Below are positions 40,153 through 48,227 of a stretch of 53,686 bases of DNA, in pieces; the stretch's first letter is position 1, and the number at the start of each line of letters is the position of its first letter. Made by a program: the position numbers and the translations under genes. The stretch comes from a virus: IMG/VR virus record IMGVR_UViG_3300036822_000287, positions 1-53,686 of that record; one strand, 5' to 3'. The notes beneath the pieces were generated by a model that was not told where the DNA came from, did no database searches, and saw nothing but the letters and a program-made list of their open reading frames with translations.

Positions 40153-40626
40153 ATGACCCTCGCCGAACTGAAAGCCCTGATAACGCCTGCGGAAGTGGAA
40201 GCCGCACTGGACCAGCAGCTGTATGATTCGCTGACGTTTAACCGTGAAAACCGGAGTCTGCGGGCGAATGTGCAGTATGCCGTGGCGGCTTCAGCCCGGT
40301 GGGGGTACTCCCGCCTGATGGGCGGGCACGCCGAACGTAAAACATTCAGCGCGGATGAAAGGGAAGTTATCCGCGAAGCCCTGATTAAACGTGCTGTTTA
40401 CGAGCTGGGCCGCACCTCGGAGTTCAAAGAGAACTTCGATATGGACCGCGATGATGCCGATACGATGTTTGATGCGGTACTCGGTCGCGGGGATGGCAGC
40501 AGTGACAGCGGAAGTGATAACGGAGAAGCCACCGCCATGGTCGGTGCAGCAGGTACCCAGTATGACCAAGTCCACAAACCGTGCCGCCAGGCTCTCTACC
40601 CTTTTACCTCTCGCCGACGCGGGTAA
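40153..40626 (+). CDS. Connector-like protein, paralogue 2
   Basis: A 157-residue protein, the tandem paralogue of the gene before it: L-A-E-L-K-A-L-I-T-P-A-E, A-V-A-A-S-A-R-W-G-Y-S, E-A-L-I-K-R-A-V-Y-E-L-G-R and D-D-A-D-T-M-F-D-A-V-L-G. It has an insert of about 10 residues and a C-terminal extension rich in Ser, Gly and Asp. The last 65 bp overlap the portal gene in another frame. The role is inferred from place, as for its partner. Confidence 0.65.
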   Translation: MTLAELKALITPAEVEAALDQQLYDSLTFNRENRSLRANVQYAVAASARWGYSRLMGGHAERKTFSADEREVIREALIKRAVYELGRTSEFKENFDMDRDDADTMFDAVLGRGDGSSDSGSDNGEATAMVGAAGTQYDQVHKPCRQALYPFTSRRRG

Positions 40627-41701
40627 CGCGTTCGCCGATCATTACCCTGTGCCGATCAGCCTCGGGGCTGCCGGTAATCAGGTCACTGACTACTACTGGA
40701 TGTGCATCGATGCCATGCTGCAGGATGAGGAGATCGCTGCCGATTTTGAGCTGCGTCACGCCACCAGCATCATGACCCCGTACACCGTGGAAGGCTCAGC
40801 CAGTGACATTGCATTCGTCAACGACATGCTGGCTGAACTTGAGCTGGATGTGCTGATGGAGCACTGCCTTTATCATGCCGATTATGGCTTTAACCCGGTC
40901 GAACTGGACTGGGTGGAAGATGGCGGTCTGATCCGTCCGGTTCTCTCTGAGCGTCGCCACCCACGTTCCTTCCGCTGGGGCAAAGATGGCAAGCTGCTGT
41001 ATTCCGCCAGCGGTGGTACTGGCTTTGACTTTAAAGCGGTCCCGGAAGGTAAAGTGATCCCCGTGGTGCGTAATGGCTCCCGCGAAAAGCCCTACGGTGA
41101 ATCCGTGCTGGAGCCTGCCTGGCCTGTCTGGCAGACCAAGTGGGCACACGTCGAACAGCTGGAGCGTCTCGCACAAAAGTACAGTGTGCCGACCTCTATC
41201 GCCCTGGTCGACAGCACCAACGCCACCGAAGCGAGCCTTGCTAATATCTCCGCCAACATGGCTGCTATTGATGGCGGCGGCAGCGTAGCGCTGTCTGGCG
41301 TGAAGGAGGTGGTGCAGCTGACTGCCAGCGGCAAAGCGACCGAACTGATGAACGTCATCAAGGACTATAACAACAGCCTCGCCAAACTCATCACCGGGCA
41401 GACGCTCACTAACGGTACGCAAAAATACGGCTCGCGCTCACTCGGCGAAGTGCAGGAGCGTGCCGCGCTGCGCATCATGGTTAATGATGCCCGGACAGTG
41501 TATGCCGCCCTCAATCGCACCCTTCTGAAATGGGTGTTTGCGCTCAATAACCGCCCCGGCAGCGTGCAGCTAAAATTCGATAAAAAGCGTTTCAATGCTG
41601 AGCTGGCTGTTCTGCAGGGCAATGGCGGTGCTGCACTGCTGAACTTTGCTGACGACCGCGATGATAAGCCGCTGTCGCGTGCGCGGAGGCTGTGCTTTTG
41701 A
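40562..41701 (+). CDS. Portal protein (DUF935, Mu gp29-like)
   Basis: A 379-residue protein from the ATG at 40562; the longer frame from 40391 runs inside the paralogue gene. It has D-A-M-L-Q-D-E-E-I-A-A-D-F-E-L-R, then N-P-V-E-L-D-W, then R-H-P-R-S-F-R-W-G, and T-G-Q-T-L-T-N-G-T-Q near 280. This is the DUF935 portal family of Mu relatives. It is shorter than Mu gp29. In this prophage the portal comes after the capsid gene, not before it as in Mu. Confidence 0.85.
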   Translation: MTKSTNRAARLSTLLPLADAGNAFADHYPVPISLGAAGNQVTDYYWMCIDAMLQDEEIAADFELRHATSIMTPYTVEGSASDIAFVNDMLAELELDVLMEHCLYHADYGFNPVELDWVEDGGLIRPVLSERRHPRSFRWGKDGKLLYSASGGTGFDFKAVPEGKVIPVVRNGSREKPYGESVLEPAWPVWQTKWAHVEQLERLAQKYSVPTSIALVDSTNATEASLANISANMAAIDGGGSVALSGVKEVVQLTASGKATELMNVIKDYNNSLAKLITGQTLTNGTQKYGSRSLGEVQERAALRIMVNDARTVYAALNRTLLKWVFALNNRPGSVQLKFDKKRFNAELAVLQGNGGAALLNFADDRDDKPLSRARRLCF

Positions 41702-43038
41702 GTGAGCTCCTTCTGCAAATCCAGCGCACCGAGTACCGCAACCTGCTTCAGCTCGATGCCGCTGAACGTCTCGGCCTGACCGTCACCGCGCAAGCGCTGA
41801 GCGACGAACTGGCGGCCCACTTTGATGGCGCTGTAATGGTGAACGAAGATGACATCGGCCAGTACGCCACGCTCTACACCGACTCGATGATACTGTCCTG
41901 GTTGCTGGGGCAGTATCACATCCTGCAGATGGTGGCGCAGCCGGTGATGCTGGCAAGCGATGACGAGGCCATCAAAGACGCGGACCTGACCTTTAACGAG
42001 GCGATAGGCTTTCTGCGCTCTCAGGTGCCGGTGGACGGCACGACCTACCGCGATATGGAGGCTAATCTCAAGCTGCGCGGGTTTACCGTTGCCGCCGTCT
42101 CATCCGTTCACTCAGCCCATGATGTACAGCGTCTGTACGAGACAGCGCTTAAAACCGGGCAGACCTCAGCAGAAGCAAAGCAGAACGTTAACGCGTATCT
42201 GAACGCGGCAGGCGTGTCACCCACTAACCCGTACTATCTGGAGCTGCACTACCGCAACAACATGATGACCAGTTACAACGCCGGACGCTGGACGCAGGTC
42301 GTGGATAATGACGCAGTGCTGTATCTGGTTTACGTGGCCGTGCTCGATGATGGCACCACCGAGCTGTGTCGCCACCTGGACAATATAGTCAAAGCGAAAA
42401 CGGATGAGTTCTGGATAAAGTACTACCCGCCGAACCACCACAAATGCCGCTCGACCGTCAGCCCATTGGCGCAGGCCCAGCACGGTATGCTGAGTGATGA
42501 CGAGCAACAGGAATCTGGTGCAGTGACCGACCACAGCATCCAGCAAAACAGCATAATGGCGGCTGAACATCAGTTCAAAAGCTCACCGGTTAATGCGATG
42601 GCCACACTGCCGAAGTCACTTATGGATCAGGCTGAACAGTTCGGTCTGACCAGCAATATCCTGAAGTACACGCAGAGCGTCAGCGGGGATGTGCTGGCCT
42701 CACGCAATGCGGCCCTGACCACACAACAGGTCAGCCGCAGCGTTATCAACAAAGCGGTGGATGCGGACCCGGAGCTGAACCCATTTGCGGAGATGGTTGC
42801 CAGTGTGCCGCAGAACGCGGACGAGGCAAGGCTGGGCTTTGAGACTCTTTATGGAGAAGATCCGACGCTGACGATCCAGTACCTGCAGCAGGCTGATGAA
42901 AATACCTGGTTGATGGCATCAGCGCCTGCCTATACTGAAGATGGTGTTCTCAATGCGACGGCTTTGTCTGCTGAAGAGCGCAGGCAGGTATTGAATGACA
43001 CCATCCCTCTGGATGTTAAGAAAGTCATTCTGCAATAA
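41692..43038 (+). CDS. Minor head protein (Mu F-like)
   Basis: A 448-residue protein that overlaps the portal stop; the start is GTG 41692 or TTG 41698. It has the Mu F domain: L-E-L-H-Y-R-N-N-M-M-T-S-Y-N-A-G-R, then C-R-H-L-D-N-I-V, then Y-Y-P-P-N-H-H-K-C-R-S-T. The Cys/His pairs are the usual metal site of the domain. It acts in head assembly and DNA injection. It ends the rightward head operon at a bidirectional terminator. Confidence 0.85.
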   Translation: MLLSELLLQIQRTEYRNLLQLDAAERLGLTVTAQALSDELAAHFDGAVMVNEDDIGQYATLYTDSMILSWLLGQYHILQMVAQPVMLASDDEAIKDADLTFNEAIGFLRSQVPVDGTTYRDMEANLKLRGFTVAAVSSVHSAHDVQRLYETALKTGQTSAEAKQNVNAYLNAAGVSPTNPYYLELHYRNNMMTSYNAGRWTQVVDNDAVLYLVYVAVLDDGTTELCRHLDNIVKAKTDEFWIKYYPPNHHKCRSTVSPLAQAQHGMLSDDEQQESGAVTDHSIQQNSIMAAEHQFKSSPVNAMATLPKSLMDQAEQFGLTSNILKYTQSVSGDVLASRNAALTTQQVSRSVINKAVDADPELNPFAEMVASVPQNADEARLGFETLYGEDPTLTIQYLQQADENTWLMASAPAYTEDGVLNATALSAEERRQVLNDTIPLDVKKVILQ

Positions 43039-43040
43039 GC

Positions 43041-43068
43041 AAAAAGCCCACATGATGTGGGCTTTTTT
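43041..43068. terminator. Bidirectional terminator between head operon and ImmA cassette
   Basis: AAAAAGCCCACATGATGTGGGCTTTTTT folds into a hairpin with an A run on the left and a T run on the right, so it can end transcripts from both sides. It separates the rightward F gene from the leftward cassette. Confidence 0.9.
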
Positions 43069-43082
43069 ATGTTGAAGATGAT

Positions 43083-43475
43083 TTAGCGATGGCGGAAGAG
43101 ATACTTGGTGACAACGAAGACAAGACCAAAAACCTCCGTCAACGTTCCCCCCATATACAGCTGTAGCGTCAAATCCTTAAAGTCGAGCCACTTCAGGCCA
43201 TCACAGATGAACACCCCGTTCATCACCAGTAGCTGCGCTGCCAGGATGATAAGAAACCATTTTCCGTATGTTTTCTTAAGTGCGATCTCCGCTTCGAAAT
43301 CCTTGTTGTTTAGCTTTGTCCGCTCCGGGTCCAGCGTGTTGAGCTGTCGGGCATCAGATGCGCTTCGATTCCCCGCCACAACATTCGGTTGATTATTTTC
43401 AGGCTCCAGATGCCGACGCTGATCCAGTGTCTCTTTGAGCTGGCGGAGCACCTTATCTCTGATTTCGTCAGCCAT
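43083..43475 (-). CDS. Two-span membrane protein of the ImmA cassette
   Basis: A protein of 130 residues from the ATG at 43475; a GTG two codons earlier is possible. The N-terminal half is charged (R-D-K-V-L-R-Q-L-K-E-T-L-D-Q-R-R-H). The C-terminal half has two hydrophobic segments, about W-F-L-I-I-L-A-A-Q-L-L-V-M-N and L-T-E-V-F-G-L-V-F-V-V, with a short loop between. It begins 7 bp after the ImmA-like gene and shares its transcript. No family is recognised. A membrane partner or target of the peptidase is the simplest reading. Confidence 0.75.
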   Translation of the reverse strand: MADEIRDKVLRQLKETLDQRRHLEPENNQPNVVAGNRSASDARQLNTLDPERTKLNNKDFEAEIALKKTYGKWFLIILAAQLLVMNGVFICDGLKWLDFKDLTLQLYMGGTLTEVFGLVFVVTKYLFRHR

Positions 43476-43482
43476 TCTCACG

Positions 43483-43971
43483 TTACCCCAGATTGAGATT
43501 CATCAGGCGATAACGCATTGCATCATCTGAAACGCCAAAGTAATGCGCCATGATGTAAGAAGGTTGACCTTGCTCATACAAACGCTTCACGGCATCAACC
43601 GGCATCAACAGTTCTGCAGCAAACTTATTGGCAAAGATTTCTTCCGGGTCTGTGCCGTTCTGAGCTTGCTCACCTCTCAGGTCTACATACTCATACACAT
43701 CACTGTCGTCAGCCTGACGCGCGATGTAATGACCCAGTTCATGACCGCATGAAAAGCGCTGTCGCACTTTATTGTCATCGGCATTAAGGAAAATAGCGGG
43801 GTCCTGGTCTTTTTGCTTAATGAGCGCTCCTGATACTTTCCCCGGCAAATCAACAACCAGAACATCAAGGCCCATATCATTGGCAATTTTTACCGGATCA
43901 ACAGGAAAATCACGCCCACACCAGAAGGTATCCAGCACACGTTTTGCATGTCCACGTGGATTTATCGCCAT
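43483..43971 (-). CDS. ImmA/IrrE-family metallopeptidase
   Basis: A 162-residue protein. It has the zinc motif H77-E-L-G-H81 and the downstream E-E-I-F-A-N-K-F-A-A-E-L-L-M-P that supplies the third ligand. The start has GAGGAGGCACTT upstream. ImmA relatives cleave a partner repressor or act as toxins or defence parts. Here no XRE repressor is next to it, which is unusual; the partner gene is a membrane protein. It is a two-gene insert in a late region, on the strand opposite to the head operon, with its own TATAAC-like -10 (44005-44000). Confidence 0.9.
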   Translation of the reverse strand: MAINPRGHAKRVLDTFWCGRDFPVDPVKIANDMGLDVLVVDLPGKVSGALIKQKDQDPAIFLNADDNKVRQRFSCGHELGHYIARQADDSDVYEYVDLRGEQAQNGTDPEEIFANKFAAELLMPVDAVKRLYEQGQPSYIMAHYFGVSDDAMRYRLMNLNLG

Positions 43972-44052
43972 AAGTGCCTCCTCTGCGTATATGACTATTG
44001 TTATATAAAATAACGTAGCACGAGAAAATACGGAACAGCGGCGGAGAAATAA

Positions 44053-44068
44053 TTATCCGCGCGGATAA
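44053..44068. promoter_or_regulatory. Operator-like palindrome upstream of the ImmA cassette
   Basis: TTATCCGCGCGGATAA is a perfect 16-bp palindrome. It has the same outer arms and spacing (TTATC-N6-GATAA) as the early operator at 18174-18189. It lies 82 bp before the ImmA-like start, upstream of a TATAAC box. It may tie the cassette to the prophage repressor. This is inferred from shared form. Confidence 0.5.
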
Positions 44069-44167
44069 GAAATAGCTGAGATTAGATGAGTAAATGACCG
44101 CTATTTTCCTCTAAAAATGGCGAAATTTGCTATCGCCATTTCAGAAGGAAAGCTGGCTGGTATGGAG

Positions 44168-44884
44168 TCAATCAAGTTTGCTGAGGCGTTCGCACGCCAC
44201 GTCAAACACCCGCAGATCCATTTCAATGCCCGTGAAGTGCCCGCCCCGGCGCAGCACTGGAATAGCGGTCGACGCAGACCCCATAAATGGATCAAGCACA
44301 CGCGGCTCTGCCAGTGGCTGGATGAGTGCGTCCATCAGTTGCACCGGCTTACCGGTCATATGCAGTTTTTCGGCAGGAATAACGCGCTGGGTCAACAGTC
44401 CCGGCCACGGCCCCCCGTGAGTACATTTGGCGATAGGGCCAATGCTGCCCCATACGATGTACTCGCACTGATGGCGGAAATAGCCCTTGTGCGGCGCACG
44501 GCTGGAGAGTGTCTTATCCCATGGCACAATACCGCGCCAGATAACGCCCCCGCCCTGAATCACGTCGGTTGTCGCCGGTAATTGCCGCCAGTCGGTAAAC
44601 AACATCACATAACCACCAGGCTCTACCAGACGTGCCGCCTGTCCCAGCCAGACCATTGACCAATGAGACCATGACCGCGCATCGCGATTATCGCCGGAGA
44701 AGTTCAGGTGACCGGGGATACCGTATTTTCCATCCGGCGGAGCCTGACGACCGCTGGCGAATATCCCGCCGCTGCTGTAGGGCGGGTCAGTGATAAGGCC
44801 GTTAAATCCCGGTTCGAGTTGCGGCAGAATATCAAGTGCATCTCCGCAGTACAGCGTGGCGTTCCCGATGATTTCTTTTTGCAT
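44168..44884 (-). CDS. DNA methyltransferase (adenine-N6 or cytosine-N4 type)
   Basis: A 238-residue protein with the catalytic D-P-P-Y at 33-36 and the AdoMet-binding L-D-P-F-M-G-S-A-S near 196-204, followed by G-G-H-F-T-G-I-E-M-D. D-P-P-Y before F-x-G gives the beta-class order. It has an ACGGAG ribosome site and the TTTAA leader repeat upstream. No restriction gene lies beside it, so it most likely protects phage DNA from host restriction, a job done in Mu by the unrelated Mom. The exact recognition site cannot be read from sequence. Confidence 0.9.
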   Translation of the reverse strand: MQKEIIGNATLYCGDALDILPQLEPGFNGLITDPPYSSGGIFASGRQAPPDGKYGIPGHLNFSGDNRDARSWSHWSMVWLGQAARLVEPGGYVMLFTDWRQLPATTDVIQGGGVIWRGIVPWDKTLSSRAPHKGYFRHQCEYIVWGSIGPIAKCTHGGPWPGLLTQRVIPAEKLHMTGKPVQLMDALIQPLAEPRVLDPFMGSASTAIPVLRRGGHFTGIEMDLRVFDVACERLSKLD

Positions 44885-44896
44885 AACAACTCCGTT

Positions 44897-44923
44897 TTAA
44901 ACAGGGTTTAAAGAGACGTTAAA
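44897..44923 (-). repeat. TTTAA leader repeat, site 3
   Basis: On the minus strand TTTAA occurs three times exactly 11 bp apart (TTAAA on the plus strand at 44897, 44908, 44919), in the gap between tape measure and methyltransferase, just before the ribosome site of the latter. Confidence 0.6.
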
Positions 44924-44929
44924 GCCAGT

Positions 44930-47221
44930 TTAATTACTGGGGCGCTGGTGGTCGTTATTCAGCATGAGCTGAGCGAGAGTGTCCTCCAGTTGTTGCATCA
45001 TCTCCGGCGTAGATTGTCGCAATGCCTCTGCCAGCGCTTTGCTGATATCGTCCGGGTTGGCTGTCATGGCATCAATTTTGATAGCAGGGTTAAAACTGAG
45101 CTGCACATTGGGCACATAGCCACCATCGGTGCTGGTGGTCAGGTCCTGATTAGATGGCAGATTATTGACCATCGTCTGCATCTGCTGCTGGCTGTTATCG
45201 TGTTTGTCGTCGTCACCCTTGATCCAGTCGTAGAGAGATTCTCCCAGCTTGTCGCCGCCCCAATAGCCCAAGGCACCGCCAACGACACCACCTATAGCGG
45301 TGCCAATGACAGGCACGACTGAACCGACTGCCGCTCCTGCTGCGGCACCAGCCCCCATACCACCGAGGGTGCCGCCTACATCGCCTGCCGCACTGCGCAT
45401 ATCACCTTTTTGATAGTCGTCATAAGCACTAAGGCCGCCAATGGCAATATCGCCAACCGGACCTAGCCAGCGCCCCCCAAGGCGGGCAGCTTTGCCGAGA
45501 TAGCCCAGACCACCGGACACCCCCCGCCCAAGCAGACCCGCACCTTTTTCTGCGATATTCAGCGTGCCAGAAAGCGCGCTGCCGAGTTTTGTGTCAGCAA
45601 GCATCATTCCGCCACCCAGCAACAAGCTACGACCGCCTCGCGCTAGCCCGCCGCCCAGGCGGCTTATGCCAAACAAACTACCCGCACCGCGCATCATTCG
45701 TCCTGCACCTAAAACTTTCCCCGCGAGTAATGTTCCACCAAATAATCCAGCTGCAATTTCACCAGCCATCGGATGATCGCTTGAAAGTGAGGTCAGTTTT
45801 GTGGTGGCTGTCGTCAGTGCATCCGTAAACCCTTGAAGATGCTTTGTCGCATCGGCAGAAGCATTACTAAGTGATTCGGTAATTGCCGCCTTATTGGCCT
45901 CAGCTTGCTCGGCTTGAGTAAGAAGTTGCTGATGGCTATCAAAATTAGCCTGCGCATCCCCCACGGATCCATTCGGGTTTGACAGCGCTTTATTGAGCGC
46001 AGCGGCTGCATCGGTAGCAGAGTCTTCGGTCAGCATCGTGCCGCCGATGGTCTCAGAGATGTTGCGTAGGGCTGCGGGATCAACTTTGCCTACTTTCGCC
46101 AGCTGACCGTAAATGTTGGCTACATCACCCACGGTGTTTTTATTTTCAGAGAGGTCTTTCTGAAATTTCAGGATAGCAGCACGGAGATCGTACTTTGGTT
46201 TACCATCTTTCATCTGGTCGATGACCCCGGCCTTTTTACCACCGCCCAGCAGTCCAGCCATTACGGTCGGGTCGGTTAATCTGGCGGCAAATGTTTCTTT
46301 CAGGCTGTCACCAATTTTGTCATAACTGAACACCTTCCCTTCGGTGGTGCCCTGAATCATGGCTGCAAAAAATTGTTCAGCGCTCACGCCGCGACTGTGA
46401 AGGTTGGTGTAGTACTCCTGGACTGCATCCATCAGGTCACCGGCATCACCGCGCCCCTTCAGGAAGGTGTTATAAAGCAGCGAGGCCGCTTTCTCTGGTT
46501 TCGTGCCACCGGCGATCAACTGTGTCATGGCGCGGTTAATTTCTTCCTGTCCAACCTGACCCTGCATCAGATTACCCAGATGAAGTGATGCGGCAGTGGC
46601 GGCTTCGTTCTGTTTGCCGTTGAGCTGGTTCTGGCGATTGAACCATGTTTGAGTGCCCGCGCTCTCTCCGGCATGAACGCCGTATTTTTGCGTCATCGCA
46701 GTGCGGAATTTTCTGCCCTGGTCACCACCGATTTCTGCTTCACTCAGGTTCGACTGGTTGCGCATCAGCAACTGTATCTTTGCCATCTGGTCACCGGCTG
46801 CCATAAAAGCTTTCAGAAGACCGTGAGAGGCGACAGCAGTGATGCCGCCGGTAATGAGGTCTTTAAACCCGGAGCGCTTCTTCAGCTCGGTGTTGGTCTC
46901 CTTCATCTGTCGGGTCAGGCGCTGTTCTTCGCGGGTGATGTTGCTGACATCCACGCCTGCTTTCTTCAGGCTTTTCGCCAGGTCGTCCACCACCTTTTCC
47001 TGCTGCTTCATATCGGCAGCGCTGGTGTCGCTGGCTTCACCCATTTTTTTCATTGCTTCGGTGGCCTTGTTGTAGGCCGCCACGTCGTCGCAGGTCTTCT
47101 GCAGCGCCGTGGTGTCTTTGTCCAGCTTGTTCACTTCGGCGTCGATTTGTTTCGCCTTTTGCGTGAACATATCCTTGATGCCGACGACCAGCTCAAGAGC
47201 AAAATCATTACCTTCCGCCAC
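44930..47221 (-). CDS. Tape measure protein (Mu-like prophage)
   Basis: A 763-residue protein, GTG start at 47221 with GGAGG upstream. The first 130 residues are coiled coil (F-T-Q-K-A-K-Q-I-D-A-E-V-N-K-L-D). A tail-length protein of P2 T type follows, and near 640-690 there is a Gly/Ala-rich hydrophobic stretch (G-G-M-G-A-G-A-A-A-G-A-A-V-G-S-V-V). It sets tail length and is ejected with DNA. It is 1.8 times the length of the tape measure of the other tail (8451). It overlaps the frameshift extension of the chaperone. Confidence 0.9.
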   Translation of the reverse strand: MAEGNDFALELVVGIKDMFTQKAKQIDAEVNKLDKDTTALQKTCDDVAAYNKATEAMKKMGEASDTSAADMKQQEKVVDDLAKSLKKAGVDVSNITREEQRLTRQMKETNTELKKRSGFKDLITGGITAVASHGLLKAFMAAGDQMAKIQLLMRNQSNLSEAEIGGDQGRKFRTAMTQKYGVHAGESAGTQTWFNRQNQLNGKQNEAATAASLHLGNLMQGQVGQEEINRAMTQLIAGGTKPEKAASLLYNTFLKGRGDAGDLMDAVQEYYTNLHSRGVSAEQFFAAMIQGTTEGKVFSYDKIGDSLKETFAARLTDPTVMAGLLGGGKKAGVIDQMKDGKPKYDLRAAILKFQKDLSENKNTVGDVANIYGQLAKVGKVDPAALRNISETIGGTMLTEDSATDAAAALNKALSNPNGSVGDAQANFDSHQQLLTQAEQAEANKAAITESLSNASADATKHLQGFTDALTTATTKLTSLSSDHPMAGEIAAGLFGGTLLAGKVLGAGRMMRGAGSLFGISRLGGGLARGGRSLLLGGGMMLADTKLGSALSGTLNIAEKGAGLLGRGVSGGLGYLGKAARLGGRWLGPVGDIAIGGLSAYDDYQKGDMRSAAGDVGGTLGGMGAGAAAGAAVGSVVPVIGTAIGGVVGGALGYWGGDKLGESLYDWIKGDDDKHDNSQQQMQTMVNNLPSNQDLTTSTDGGYVPNVQLSFNPAIKIDAMTANPDDISKALAEALRQSTPEMMQQLEDTLAQLMLNNDHQRPSN

Positions 47222-47329
47222 TGGCGACCTCCGTTGCGAATATCAGTTCCTGCCATGTCATACCCATCACCTCTGTAATGCTGGCCCGCTGCAATTTGGG
47301 ATGGGTCAGGAAATCAACGACTTTAATCA
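47208..47329 (-). CDS. -1 frameshift extension of tail chaperone (E' -like)
   Basis: At the end of the chaperone gene the -1 frame reads E-T-L-I-K-V-V-D-F-L-T-H-P-K-L-Q-R, then M-T-W-Q-E-L-I-F-A, to a stop at 47208-47210, overlapping the tape-measure start. This is the P2 E+E' arrangement. The slip must occur within the last 25 codons of the chaperone, because the -1 frame is closed before that. A GGGGCGAAA run just before the stop is the best local candidate, but it is not a perfect heptamer. Confidence 0.6.
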
Positions 47330-48106
47330 GGGTTTCGCCCCGGACACGGACGAGGCCTGCGTCTTTACCAGCAGGTTGTTCAATAGCATCAGGTCAGGGA
47401 ACAGAAAATGCTCCACCATAAACGGCAGCTCGATACTGGTCTGGTTTATCAGGTGCGGTGTGCCGCCGTCGGTACTGAGGGTGCCGAACTTCATTGTGCT
47501 GGCAGCAGTACCTGCCATGACCACGTCGGTGAAGTGGTAGCCCCATTTCTCCATGGAGAAGCTGCGGGCTGTGATGTGGTCGCGTACCACCGGGCGACGG
47601 GTGCGCATTGCGGCGTTTATGGTGCAGCCATTAACCGTATAAGGCTGGTGGAGCGGCACAATACCGTTTTCATCAATCAGGTTACGTATCTGCTCCTGAG
47701 TCATCGGGTGCTTTGTGCCTTTGCCCATCAGGGCGTTAACCCGCAGCAGGTCGTCGTAGTCGAAATTATCAATAATCATATCTACCGGCAGGACAATGTC
47801 TTCCACCAGACCCGGCGTGCTTCCCTCGTCGGTATGTTTGCCGAAGCGCAATACCAGCGAGGCGATATAGCTCACCACCACGTCCATGCTCTCAGCGCCG
47901 AACTCTTCCATGCTGTAGCGGCAGGCGCTGACCCGGTCTTTTATGGTCGGAATGCGAATGCGGCGGGCGGCATCAATCCGTTTTTTGTCCGGCAGATTAA
48001 GGTCGTATTGCAGTAGCAGGCGCGTCAGTTCCTGCGACTCGCTGACCTCTGGCTTGTTTTCTTTTTCTGGCTCTTTGGCGGCGGTCTTATTTGTGGCTTT
48101 GGTCAT
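47327..48106 (-). CDS. Tail assembly chaperone (P2 E-like position)
   Basis: A 259-residue protein, first gene of the leftward operon. It is charged at the N-terminus (K-E-P-E-K-E-N-K-P-E-V-S-E) and contains two related segments: I-R-I-P-T-I-K-D-R-V-S-A-C-R-Y-S-M-E-E-F-G, and R-P-V-V-R-D-H-I-T-A-R-S-F-S-M-E-K-W-G, suggesting an internal duplication. The place before the tape measure and the -1 extension support the chaperone role. It starts 24 bp after the predicted transcription start of the palindrome promoter. Confidence 0.75.
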   Translation of the reverse strand: MTKATNKTAAKEPEKENKPEVSESQELTRLLLQYDLNLPDKKRIDAARRIRIPTIKDRVSACRYSMEEFGAESMDVVVSYIASLVLRFGKHTDEGSTPGLVEDIVLPVDMIIDNFDYDDLLRVNALMGKGTKHPMTQEQIRNLIDENGIVPLHQPYTVNGCTINAAMRTRRPVVRDHITARSFSMEKWGYHFTDVVMAGTAASTMKFGTLSTDGGTPHLINQTSIELPFMVEHFLFPDLMLLNNLLVKTQASSVSGAKP

Positions 48107-48136
48107 GACTTATTTCCGAAGGGGTTATTTGACTCC

Positions 48137-48202
48137 AGTGTAATGCAGCTTATTTAGCAAGCTGGCAGTACTGCCACATCGCTATTTGCCCGGTGCTACC
48201 AT
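48137..48202. promoter_or_regulatory. Divergent late promoters around a 14-bp palindrome
   Basis: TGGCAGTACTGCCA spans 48163-48176. TACCAT (48197-48202) is exactly 20 nt to the right, and TACACT (48142-48137, minus strand) exactly 20 nt to the left. Rightward, tail protein I starts at 48228; leftward, the tail chaperone starts at 48106. The geometry is the same as at 31252. Confidence 0.75.
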
Positions 48203-48227
48203 CACTTCATCATTTAAAGAGGTGCTT

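Noticed and set aside
40391-40561. Longer start for the portal gene
   Set aside because: It lies inside the connector paralogue and has no coding character; the ATG at 40562 is used.
44168-44884. Mom-like DNA modification gene
   Set aside because: The protein has D-P-P-Y and an AdoMet site and is a methyltransferase; Mu Mom is a different, acetyltransferase-related protein.
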